Origin: Chryseobacterium cupriresistens
GTDB taxonomy: Bacteria > Bacteroidota > Bacteroidia > Flavobacteriales > Weeksellaceae
Assembly: GCF_046614675.1 (NCBI RefSeq)
Contig: NZ_JBKKJT010000006.1
Coordinates: 124,001 to 188,000, forward strand
Length of the DNA: 64,000 nucleotides
Direction: 5' to 3'
This document shows positions 8,823 to 16,877 of the stretch, piece by piece. Each line of letters begins with the position of its first letter. Position 1 is the stretch's first letter. Below the pieces are notes generated by a model that was given only the letters and a program-made list of their open reading frames with translations, searched no databases and was not told the DNA's origin. Both the position numbers and the translations under genes were made by a program.

Positions 8823-9011
8823 ATGAAAAACAATTTTAATGAAACCAACTTATTACCCCTTACTTTTAAATACATAGAAATATTTAAAAATAAAATCTCT
8901 TTAAAAAATAATAAAAAAGAAGAAATCATTTATTTTATAGAATGTCAAAAATTTCATTCCAATTTTTATATAAGAGAAAGACCACTTAAATTCCTTGTAA
9001 GACTAATATAA
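8823..9011 (+). CDS. Small hypothetical protein inside the RiPP operon
   Basis: 62 residues, Lys/Asn/Phe/Ile-rich, no signal peptide, no recognised family. It starts 11 bases after the ATP-grasp stop and ends 39 bases before the second GLPGLI gene, same strand, so position supports expression. Composition is close to that of random AT-rich sequence, so it may not be a real gene. If real it could be a small accessory protein or a decayed one. Confidence 0.35.
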   Translation: MKNNFNETNLLPLTFKYIEIFKNKISLKNNKKEEIIYFIECQKFHSNFYIRERPLKFLVRLI

Positions 9012-9050
9012 CCACTAGAAAAATGGTCCCAATCTAAATTATAAAAGAAA

Positions 9051-9857
9051 ATGAATAAAATAAGTCTAATTTTTGTAATGCTCACTTCCTTTTGCTTCGG
9101 ACAAAAAATGAGTTTTATTTATGAGGTAAATTATCGGTTAAACCATCAGTTGCCAGATGAATTTACAACCAAAACAATGATATTAGATTTTGTAGACAAA
9201 GAATCTGTTTTCAGAGAAAGTATGGATCGAAAATCTGATTCACTGAAAATGAATAATGGCTCGCCCATGCTTTCTTCAGGGTTTGAAAATCAATTTTATA
9301 TAAAGAAAAACCTTTCAACTAATAAAATATCAAAAATAATTACAAATGGACAGTTCAGCTATCTTCTTCCCATAGAAGAAACGTTAAAATGGAAGATACT
9401 TTCAGACAGGAAAAAAATTGGCAATTATGATTCTCAAAAAGCGGTAATCACTTATGGCAATAGAGAATGGACAGCATGGTTTTCTAATGATATACCAATT
9501 AATGATGGCCCTTATATTTTCAGTAATCTACCCGGATTAATAGTATCTGTGGCAGATGAAAGTGGTGATTATAAGTTTAATCTGGTACAAATTAAAAAAT
9601 CAGCAAACCTGTTTAATGTCAGAACAAAACCAATATTAATTGACTGGAATAAATATGATCAATTGGCGAAGGCATATTATGTAAATCCTAATGCTGAAAT
9701 AGAACAAAAAATCAGAAATGCAAAAAAAGTTGTTATGCAAGATGCTCAAGGAAATGTTATTGATTTTAATATCAGACAAATGAATAAAGATGAGCAAGAA
9801 AATATCAGAAAAGATAATAATCCTATTGAACTCAATCACAGAATTGAATATAAGTAG
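9051..9857 (+). CDS. GLPGLI family protein (copy 2)
   Basis: 268 residues with a short signal peptide (MNKISLIFVMLTSFCFGQ). The signature reads NLPGLIVSVADE (about residue 159). It shares with copy 1 the blocks KIGNY..QKA, YG.R.W.AWF.N.IP, GPYIF, the DY.F.LVQIK strand and the end NNPIELNHRIEYK, so the two are paralogues that flank the ATP-grasp gene. Exported; function unknown. The SPASM gene follows after 17 bases, so each GLPGLI gene immediately precedes one maturase gene. Confidence 0.9.
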   Translation: MNKISLIFVMLTSFCFGQKMSFIYEVNYRLNHQLPDEFTTKTMILDFVDKESVFRESMDRKSDSLKMNNGSPMLSSGFENQFYIKKNLSTNKISKIITNGQFSYLLPIEETLKWKILSDRKKIGNYDSQKAVITYGNREWTAWFSNDIPINDGPYIFSNLPGLIVSVADESGDYKFNLVQIKKSANLFNVRTKPILIDWNKYDQLAKAYYVNPNAEIEQKIRNAKKVVMQDAQGNVIDFNIRQMNKDEQENIRKDNNPIELNHRIEYK

Positions 9858-9874
9858 CTTTAAAATGATATCTC

Positions 9875-10945
9875 ATGAAACACTTCAATTTATTCTCAAA
9901 CATCCTTGTTACGAAAGGAGCCACCAGAATTCTCATTTCAGATCTACAGAGAAATATATCAGAACTGTATCCGCTGGAGTTGTATGAAATTATAGAAGAG
10001 TTGAAAAACAAATCCGTTGAAGACCTGATGAAAGATTATGATCAGGAATCCAAAATAATCATTCAGGAATACATCAATCTTCTGTTGGAAAAAGAATATG
10101 GATTTATTACAAAGAGTGATTGGGACAGAAATTTTCCTCCTCTTTCTTTTGAACATCATGAGCCCAGTGCTATCACCAATGTCTTTATCGAAATGGAAGA
10201 TATCGTGATCATAAAGAAGATATTTCCGTCAATAGAAAATCTTGGGATTAAGCATTTGGTTATTTACAGCTTGAAACCTTTACCCTTAAAAGATTGTATA
10301 GAAATTGATGAAATTTTTAAAACCTCAGTGTTATCAGGAATAGAAATTTTCTCACCGTTTCACCAGAAAGTCAACCTCTCTTTTATACAGGCTCTTCAAA
10401 AAAATACAGTCAGAATATACAGTCTCATTTTTTACAATTGTCCGGAACCTCCTTTCAAAGCCAAAGATGAATATAGATTCTCACTGAATTTTCTGAAAGA
10501 CGATCTGAAAATATCTACCTGTGGAAAAGTAGAACTGAAATACTTCAACACGAATATTACTAAAGTTATAGAAGCAGTGAACCACAATTCCTGCCTGCAT
10601 AAAAAGATAGGCATTGATAGAAAAGGTAATATTAAAAACTGTCCACTGATGAATGAAAGCTTTGGAAACATCCAAAAACAAAGCCTTGAAGAAGCCATCA
10701 ATCAACCTGATTTTAGAAAATACTGGGATCTTACTAAAGACCAAATTGAAACATGTAAAGATTGTGAGTTCCGTTATGTCTGCACAGACTGCAGGGCATA
10801 TACTGAAAACACGTTAAAAAACAAAGAGGGCCTTAGTATATCAAAACCTCTGAAATGCGGCTATAATCCTTATACAGGCGTTTGGGATGACTGGTCAAAA
10901 AACCCTTTAAAACAAGAAATTTTTAATTCCCTGGTACTCAGATAA
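9875..10945 (+). CDS. gwsS: SPASM-domain peptide maturase without radical-SAM motif (grasp-with-spasm)
   Basis: 356 residues, cytoplasmic. The C-terminal SPASM region carries seven cysteines able to hold auxiliary iron-sulfur clusters: Cys240, Cys256 (NCPLMNES), then CKDCEFRYVCTDCRAY (Cys294, 297, 303, 306) and Cys328 (CGYNPYTGVW). The first 235 residues contain only three scattered Cys (141, 189, 216) and no CxxxCxxC, so this copy lacks the motif that binds the radical-SAM cluster. The N-terminus probably keeps a degenerate barrel or a peptide-binding fold. It is the last gene of the RiPP run and is followed by a hairpin. Whether it is catalytic or a recognition/scaffold partner of the ATP-grasp enzyme is open. 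Confidence 0.85.
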   Translation: MKHFNLFSNILVTKGATRILISDLQRNISELYPLELYEIIEELKNKSVEDLMKDYDQESKIIIQEYINLLLEKEYGFITKSDWDRNFPPLSFEHHEPSAITNVFIEMEDIVIIKKIFPSIENLGIKHLVIYSLKPLPLKDCIEIDEIFKTSVLSGIEIFSPFHQKVNLSFIQALQKNTVRIYSLIFYNCPEPPFKAKDEYRFSLNFLKDDLKISTCGKVELKYFNTNITKVIEAVNHNSCLHKKIGIDRKGNIKNCPLMNESFGNIQKQSLEEAINQPDFRKYWDLTKDQIETCKDCEFRYVCTDCRAYTENTLKNKEGLSISKPLKCGYNPYTGVWDDWSKNPLKQEIFNSLVLR

Positions 10946-10972
10946 TTTTTTTTCATAATCCCTGTTAATTGA

Positions 10973-11005
10973 AAACCGCTTTTAAATTAGATTTAAAAGC
11001 GGTTT
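10973..11005. terminator. Bidirectional terminator ending the RiPP operon
   Basis: A perfect 14-bp inverted repeat (10973-10986 with 10992-11005) with a 5-base loop. T-rich sequence follows on the plus strand and a run of A precedes on the left, so it can serve both the SPASM gene and the convergent minus-strand gene ending at 11031. Confidence 0.85.
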
Positions 11006-11030
11006 ATTATCTTATCATATTGATTACATT

Positions 11031-11408
11031 TTATTTAAAAAACTTCCATTTTGGGATAATGGCAAGCATTCCAAATCCTGTAAACAGGAAGAGATTGGTT
11101 ACATCCGTATACAAAAATGTAGACAGGTAGTAATTGTGCATAAAGAAATGCAGCACCAGTAAAGCCGGAAACATAAAGATTCCTGCCTTTTTGTAGAAGA
11201 ACATCAGCACAAGCCCTATCATCATCAGTATGTCAATAGAAAAAATCACATAGAAGTACCATCTCGGAATCTGAAGGTATTCATGCTGCAGATATTCATC
11301 CACATCGATACCAAGTCCCATAATAGTAAACAACATCAAGGCTGCAAACGCCAAAATAAATCCCCATCCTTTCTTTGGGTCTTCGTCAAAATAGCTGTAT
11401 TCTTCCAT
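11031..11408 (-). CDS. Hypothetical four-helix membrane protein
   Basis: 125 residues. After an acidic N-terminus (MEEYSYFDEDPKKGW) there are four hydrophobic helices (about 15-31, 50-70, 74-92, 102-118) and a basic end. Inner membrane protein of unknown function, no family recognised. It converges on the RiPP operon, sharing its terminator, so it is not part of it. Confidence 0.75.
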   Translation of the reverse strand: MEEYSYFDEDPKKGWGFILAFAALMLFTIMGLGIDVDEYLQHEYLQIPRWYFYVIFSIDILMMIGLVLMFFYKKAGIFMFPALLVLHFFMHNYYLSTFLYTDVTNLFLFTGFGMLAIIPKWKFFK

Positions 11409-11420
11409 ACCTACAAAAAT

Positions 11421-11452
11421 AAAGAACTTATGAGAGATTTCATAAGTTCTTT
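11421..11452 (-). terminator. Terminator after the Lrp/AsnC regulator
   Basis: A 13-bp inverted repeat (11421-11433 with 11440-11452) with a 6-base loop. On the minus strand it is followed by a T run (the A run at 11415-11419). Confidence 0.8.
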
Positions 11453-11477
11453 TATAATTATTCGTTTAAAATTTGAC

Positions 11478-11948
11478 TTACACAGAGATTGCGTTGATCA
11501 GTCTGTTTTTGTCACTTAAGAATTCCTCCATAGAGATCATACTTTCAGTTCTCATTACATCCTGAATGTCGTCGATCTGGTAAATAATTCTTTTGGCATC
11601 ATCAGTATTTTTAGCTCTTACTTTACAGAAAATATTATATTTTCCTGAAATAACGCTAGCCTCGATTACGTTAGGAATAGTTGACAATTCTTTCAATACT
11701 TCCTGAGTACGGTTTGATTTTGTCAAAAGGATACCTATGAAAGCTGTAAAGTGATAATCCAGCTTACCATAATCGATGTTAAGAGATGATCCCAAAATAA
11801 TACCTGCATCTTCCATCTTTTTCACTCTTACGTGAATTGTTCCAGCAGAAACATCCATCTGCTTTGCAATTTCAGTAAAAGGCATTCTTGTGTTTTCTAC
11901 TAAGAAATCAAGAATCTTCTTGTCTATTTCGTCCAGTTGATAGTTCAT
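11478..11948 (-). CDS. Lrp/AsnC family transcriptional regulator
   Basis: 156 residues, the usual family length. N-terminal winged helix-turn-helix (LDEIDKKILDFLVENTRMPFTEIA, then SAGTIHVRVKKMEDAGII), then the RAM ligand-binding/oligomerisation domain (about 65-140: FTAFIGILL, NVIEASVISGKYNIFCKV). Such proteins form octamers that sense amino acids. A TAAATTTG -7 box lies 45 bases upstream (11993-12000). It stands alone between its terminator and the large TamB-like gene, so its targets cannot be read from context. Confidence 0.93.
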   Translation of the reverse strand: MNYQLDEIDKKILDFLVENTRMPFTEIAKQMDVSAGTIHVRVKKMEDAGIILGSSLNIDYGKLDYHFTAFIGILLTKSNRTQEVLKELSTIPNVIEASVISGKYNIFCKVRAKNTDDAKRIIYQIDDIQDVMRTESMISMEEFLSDKNRLINAISV

Positions 11949-11992
11949 ATTAGTTAAATTACAATTTCTTTAAAAAATCTATGTATTTTTTG

Positions 11993-12000
11993 CAAATTTA
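11993..12000 (-). promoter_or_regulatory. Bacteroidota -7 box for the Lrp/AsnC gene
   Basis: Read on the minus strand it is TAAATTTG, an exact TAnnTTTG match, 45 bases before the start. No clear TTTG -33 element is seen at 18-20 bases upstream (only TTTAG). Confidence 0.5.
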
Positions 12001-12082
12001 CGAAAAATAATTTAACTAAAAAATATATATCAAATATTAACAATAATTAACACAGATGATAAAAATCATTAAAATATTCTAA

Positions 12083-15000
12083 TTATTTACCATTCGATTT
12101 TATAGAATCTGTTTTTATTTCACCTTTTGCGTCTGAAGTTTTTTTGTCTTTTTTCTTCTTTTTAAACAAAGAATTGAAGCTTTTACTCCACACTACCCCT
12201 CCTCCATAAGCTTGATTAGCAGAACCGTTTGTACTCACCATTCCGATGTTTGTAGGCTTGGAATACGCACGTATCACCAAAGAACCGTCATTCTTTTTAG
12301 ACAGATCATATTCTACAGATCCTTCCGTGGAAAGGTAATTGTTTTGTGCACCATCCGTTTTTGATAACGGAATACCCAAACCAGTCTTGATATTGACTCT
12401 CGGGGAGAGGGCTACACTTACTCCCGCATTGGCTCTGTCTCCATAATTTGAGTTCTGATCTCCTTTCACATAATTAAGGTCAATCTGAAATTCGTTACTC
12501 ATCGTATTAAGAACGGATCCCAACTGCTTCAGAAGTATATTATATCCTGAGGATTCCGCTACATTTCCTACATTTACATCGAACCCACCAGTGTTGGATA
12601 CGTTAAAGGTACTCAATAACAATACAGATCCGAACTGGAGAACCTTCTCTCCTTCCTGGCTCATTTTCGCAGCTAGTGTTTCTCTTACCTGGCTTGATAC
12701 ATCCATTGCCGTCACATTAAGATCAATCTGAGGGTCTACCAACGACTGGGTAATATGGGCCTGCAGCAAAATACTGATAGGCTGTAGTTTTCCCATACTA
12801 AGATATTCTCCCGCATTGGAAACCATTCTGATGTAGTTGGCATTAATATCCAGCATTGGTTTCATCGCATCACCATCCCACCTTATACTGCTGTTTCTTT
12901 CGATCTGGAATGTTTTATTAAGAATGGCCTTAGAGACAAATGTTCCGTTATCTACTTTATAGGTACCGCTCATCGCAATATTCCCCTGTCTGTTCATATG
13001 GAACCTCAACGGATCAGCTGATCCTTTTACCGTAATATTTCCCACATCGTCTCCTACCAGTACATTTACGGTGGTTCCTTTATCTACCGCGAGATTGAAG
13101 TCAATATTCATATTGGCTCCTGTTTTCTTCTTTTCTTCCAGCGTAATCAGACCATCTTTTCCTTCTTTCAGGAACCTCAGCATTTTAAATTCTTCTACAT
13201 TGGAAGTAGAGCTGGAATTAAAGGTAAAGGTACTTCCGTTAAGCGCCTTCATATTAGGAGTGGTTATACTTAATCCTGATACAGGTCCGTCCACGTACAG
13301 ATCTCCCTGTCCGTACACTCTTCCCCAGAAAAGGTCAAAATCTTTTTGCGTGGTATTCAGCATCAACAGGTTGTCTGCTCTCATTACAAGAGATACCCCC
13401 ATGGAAGAAAGGGTTTCAAACTGAATCGCTCCGGAGATATTCCCTTTGGAATTGGTTCTTCCGTCGTGTACTTCAATATTATTGAGGATAGCAAGTCCTT
13501 TGGAAAGCTGAATCACAGTATCATCAAATGAATAATCTACCCCGGTAAACAATAGTTTTAATCCAAAATCTTTTAAAGCAATATCTCCACTATAATCAAG
13601 ATTGTTAAGCTTTCCATTGATTTTAAGATCCCCTGTTGCCTTTCCGCGAAGGTTTCCGAAAATAGTCTGCACAAACTGCTGCGTAAATGCCAGGTCAAAA
13701 TCACGCATTTCCGCAGTAAGATCAATAATCGGAGAAGAAGTATTATTATTAACCGTTCCTGTAAGGTTAAGGCTGTTGTTTCCAAGTACGCCGGCAGAGT
13801 GAACTTTCACATCAATATCATACACATTCAGCGAGAATCCATTGGTGGCAGAAATAGAGATATCCCCCATATCATCACCATTCATCTTAATATCATCAAT
13901 GTTAAGATCTACCAGCGGCTGAAGTGTACTTTTATCCATTTTGATCTTAACGCTTCCGTTGGCAAGACCTTTAATATCCATAGTATTTCCTCCGGACTGC
14001 ATTTCCAGCAGCTTTTCTACCGCAAAATCGTTGATATCTGCATCTACATAAAAGTCTTTCGCAGACTTAAACTGGGCTTCTTTAATAAACAAAGCACTTT
14101 TATCGGAATATACCCTCAGATTCCTGATATCAAAATCTCCGATTTTCTTTCTGTAGGTAATAGAGTGATTCAGCTCAGGACTTGTATCTATAGCCCAGGT
14201 AACTTCATTGAATTTTACCTCGGTAGGTTCAAACCTGAATACATAATCACCTGCTGCATCAGTAGACTGGTCTACGTTGATGGCGTATTCCTTAAGCTTT
14301 TCATTAAGCTCATCATCAGGACTTCCATGCTTGAACACGGTTGCTAAATGAAGTGTATTTCCATTTTCATTATTCCCTTTAAGCTCAAAATCTTTAATTA
14401 CATTTTTATTATAAATGACCCTGTTGATCTTAGCATACAATTGCTGGTTAAGGTCACCTGTGTTAATTCTCACTTTAACACTATCCACCATTGCACTGTC
14501 TCTGCTGAGATTTTTTCGGTCATTAATTTTATAATCAGGATTTGAAGATGCCAGCGCCTGATCAGCATCTGTAATCTCCTCTTCCTTGGTCATTATATAT
14601 TTTAAAGATGCCGCATCAAGATTCAGGATCAGGTTGTTGGAATTCCCATCATATTCCCCTTCTACAAGAGCTCCCTGTGGTAATCTCAATTCGGGTAAGA
14701 AATAATTAACAAGGCCCTGCTGGACATCAAACTTCAACGCAAAATTCTGTCCACGGTATAATTTTCTTGGCGGCGGTCCCACCAATATTTTCCCTACTCC
14801 ATTTTCTACCATTCCTGCAAGATCTGCAAGGTTATATTTTCCTGAGATTTTACCTGTCGCTGCTCCCGGAGCATCTACATCAATGACACGACCTCCTGCT
14901 TCAACAAACGTTTTTAACCTGGCATTCGGAATATTATATTTTTGAGTAGCTGAAGCAAAGTGAAGGTTATTGGCATTCACATCTAAAGTAAGATCGTTGA

Positions 15001-16873
15001 TAGAAGACATGGCCATTTTCCCTTCTACCTGGCCACTTACCACCTGAGTGCCGGGCTTGCTGGTAAAGTAATTCATGTTCAGGTAAGTGACGTCTGCATT
15101 AACGTCCATAGCAATTCTTGAAGTACTGAAATCGATCAATCCTTTGACCGTAGCTTTAGCCTGCTCATCATTAACAGTAATAAGTCCGTTATATTTTTTA
15201 TGATCCAATAAACCATCCAGATACAGATTATTGATCGTTTTATCCATAATTTCAATACTGGCAATCTGAGATTTTGTGGTCAGACGCATGGTATTGACAT
15301 CAAAACTTTGTCCGTTAAGATCAAATTTACCGGAAATTAAACCTACTGCTTTATTCTTTGTGATGACTGAGGTATTCAGATCTTTTACATCAAGATAACC
15401 GGAATATTTCGGCATAGCAGTACTGTAGCCAGTCAGGGTAAGTTTGGAAATTTTCGCCTGCCCGATTCCTGTCATTAAGTTACCATTATCCACATAAATC
15501 TGATCCGGATTCACTTTTGCGGTTCCGTTATATTTCAGTTTTCCGAAATCATCTGCAAAGTTCTTCATCTTTTTGGAGATGAATGAAGGCATCATAGCTT
15601 TTAAATCCTTGTAGGTAAAATCTGTGGAAAGATCTTTTGTTTCAATAGCAAAATTTCCTTTCAGCAGATTGTCAACCTTCATCGTTTTGGTAGCAATATT
15701 GACGTCAGGATTTCTGATCAGAAAGTTTTCCAGGTGGAATTTATTCAATGGCCCAGTCATTACCCCTGAAAGATTAAAAGGTTCAATATTATCCCAGTTA
15801 GTTACAAAATAGCTGATATCATATCCGCTTAGCTGGCTTCCCTGTTTAATATTCATGTCCCAGCGTACTTTGTCTGCAAAATCTGCCCAGGATCCGTCGT
15901 GAAGATTAAATTTGATATCTCCCTGAAGTAAGGTATGATCTGTATTCAGGGTAAGGTCTTTTAATGACAAAAACTGCTTCGTTAGAGACAGTTCTGTTGA
16001 AAAGGTATCCACAAAGTGAGATTTTCCCCACCTTGAAGTTACAAATGACATATTATTAATCAACGCCGAAACATTCGGTCCGTTGACTTTTACATTGGGT
16101 GCTTTTAAATTGAACTTTGTGGCTGTCAGCCATTTCCCCTGGTCTCCGGGAGAATTTTCATTAACGATGGAAACCTTAGAATCAATGATCTGAATTCTGG
16201 AATTCAGCTGAAAAGGAGGTTTCTTGGGATCTCTTTTCTTACCGTTGTCAAAGAGTTCTACAAACCTTACAAAATTGGATATACTGTCTCCTTTATAAGT
16301 AATTACTTTTACATCGGCATTCACAAGAGCCAGAGAGTTAAAACTCAAAGAATTGCTATTTCCTGAGATGGCATTTACCGCAAGAGACATCCAGTCTGAA
16401 TCTGCACGAAATTCACGGGCTGTAATAAAATCAAAACCTTTATAATCTTTTACTTTTAAACCTTTAATGGTTACATCACCGAAGTAATTGACATCTATAC
16501 TTTCTGTAGAAAAATCAGATTTAAAATCATTATTAACAAGCTTCAGCGCCTGATCAGCAGCCCATCTTTTCGTTACCGGAAGGTTGATGGCAATAAGGAC
16601 TCCACCTACAAGGAAAATACCCAGCCAAAAGAGAATCAAGAGAAGCTTTGCCCACCAGGTATAGCTGGTAACATCCTTTACAGCCTGTTTCCCAAACTCT
16701 TCAGCTGTTTCTACAGGATGATGTATCGCATCCGAAGCAAGCTCAGATGCTTCTTTCACTGTTTCCCGTACTTTTCCCTCTACATTTTCAACAGTTTTCT
16801 GTACCTGATCCCCTAGGTTTTCAGCTACTGATTTTTTATTCTCATTCTCGTTATTATTCTCTAACTTTGCCAT
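12083..16873 (-). CDS. tamB: TamB-like (DUF490) envelope biogenesis protein
   Basis: 1,596 residues from the ATG at 16873 (opening MAKLENN); the frame stays open further upstream but that DNA belongs to the divergent tsaD. N-terminal soluble amphipathic segment (about 12-68, helical VENVEGKV/VKEASELASDA-type repeats), one transmembrane anchor (about 72-95), then a very long beta-rich AsmA/TamB-like region and a C-terminal DUF490 domain (SSIRWDGDAMKPMLDINANY, QISLLLQAHITQ-like strands, VLLLSTFNVSN), ending in a Lys-rich tail. TamB-type proteins bridge the periplasm and act in outer-membrane protein assembly or phospholipid transport. A TamA partner is not in the window. Confidence 0.88.
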   Translation of the reverse strand: MAKLENNNENENKKSVAENLGDQVQKTVENVEGKVRETVKEASELASDAIHHPVETAEEFGKQAVKDVTSYTWWAKLLLILFWLGIFLVGGVLIAINLPVTKRWAADQALKLVNNDFKSDFSTESIDVNYFGDVTIKGLKVKDYKGFDFITAREFRADSDWMSLAVNAISGNSNSLSFNSLALVNADVKVITYKGDSISNFVRFVELFDNGKKRDPKKPPFQLNSRIQIIDSKVSIVNENSPGDQGKWLTATKFNLKAPNVKVNGPNVSALINNMSFVTSRWGKSHFVDTFSTELSLTKQFLSLKDLTLNTDHTLLQGDIKFNLHDGSWADFADKVRWDMNIKQGSQLSGYDISYFVTNWDNIEPFNLSGVMTGPLNKFHLENFLIRNPDVNIATKTMKVDNLLKGNFAIETKDLSTDFTYKDLKAMMPSFISKKMKNFADDFGKLKYNGTAKVNPDQIYVDNGNLMTGIGQAKISKLTLTGYSTAMPKYSGYLDVKDLNTSVITKNKAVGLISGKFDLNGQSFDVNTMRLTTKSQIASIEIMDKTINNLYLDGLLDHKKYNGLITVNDEQAKATVKGLIDFSTSRIAMDVNADVTYLNMNYFTSKPGTQVVSGQVEGKMAMSSINDLTLDVNANNLHFASATQKYNIPNARLKTFVEAGGRVIDVDAPGAATGKISGKYNLADLAGMVENGVGKILVGPPPRKLYRGQNFALKFDVQQGLVNYFLPELRLPQGALVEGEYDGNSNNLILNLDAASLKYIMTKEEEITDADQALASSNPDYKINDRKNLSRDSAMVDSVKVRINTGDLNQQLYAKINRVIYNKNVIKDFELKGNNENGNTLHLATVFKHGSPDDELNEKLKEYAINVDQSTDAAGDYVFRFEPTEVKFNEVTWAIDTSPELNHSITYRKKIGDFDIRNLRVYSDKSALFIKEAQFKSAKDFYVDADINDFAVEKLLEMQSGGNTMDIKGLANGSVKIKMDKSTLQPLVDLNIDDIKMNGDDMGDISISATNGFSLNVYDIDVKVHSAGVLGNNSLNLTGTVNNNTSSPIIDLTAEMRDFDLAFTQQFVQTIFGNLRGKATGDLKINGKLNNLDYSGDIALKDFGLKLLFTGVDYSFDDTVIQLSKGLAILNNIEVHDGRTNSKGNISGAIQFETLSSMGVSLVMRADNLLMLNTTQKDFDLFWGRVYGQGDLYVDGPVSGLSITTPNMKALNGSTFTFNSSSTSNVEEFKMLRFLKEGKDGLITLEEKKKTGANMNIDFNLAVDKGTTVNVLVGDDVGNITVKGSADPLRFHMNRQGNIAMSGTYKVDNGTFVSKAILNKTFQIERNSSIRWDGDAMKPMLDINANYIRMVSNAGEYLSMGKLQPISILLQAHITQSLVDPQIDLNVTAMDVSSQVRETLAAKMSQEGEKVLQFGSVLLLSTFNVSNTGGFDVNVGNVAESSGYNILLKQLGSVLNTMSNEFQIDLNYVKGDQNSNYGDRANAGVSVALSPRVNIKTGLGIPLSKTDGAQNNYLSTEGSVEYDLSKKNDGSLVIRAYSKPTNIGMVSTNGSANQAYGGGVVWSKSFNSLFKKKKKDKKTSDAKGEIKTDSIKSNGK
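16862..16869 (+). promoter_or_regulatory. -7 box for tsaD inside the first codons of tamB
   Basis: TAACTTTG matches TAnnTTTG exactly and ends 9 bases before the tsaD ATG (16878), predicting a transcript with an extremely short leader or none. The box overlaps codons 2-4 of the divergent tamB-like gene. No clear -33 element was found. Confidence 0.5.
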
Positions 16874-16877
16874 TATT

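Noticed and set aside
13071..14545. Several open frames on the plus strand inside the TamB-like gene
   Set aside because: They are antisense shadows of a long continuous reading frame, with no signals or family features.
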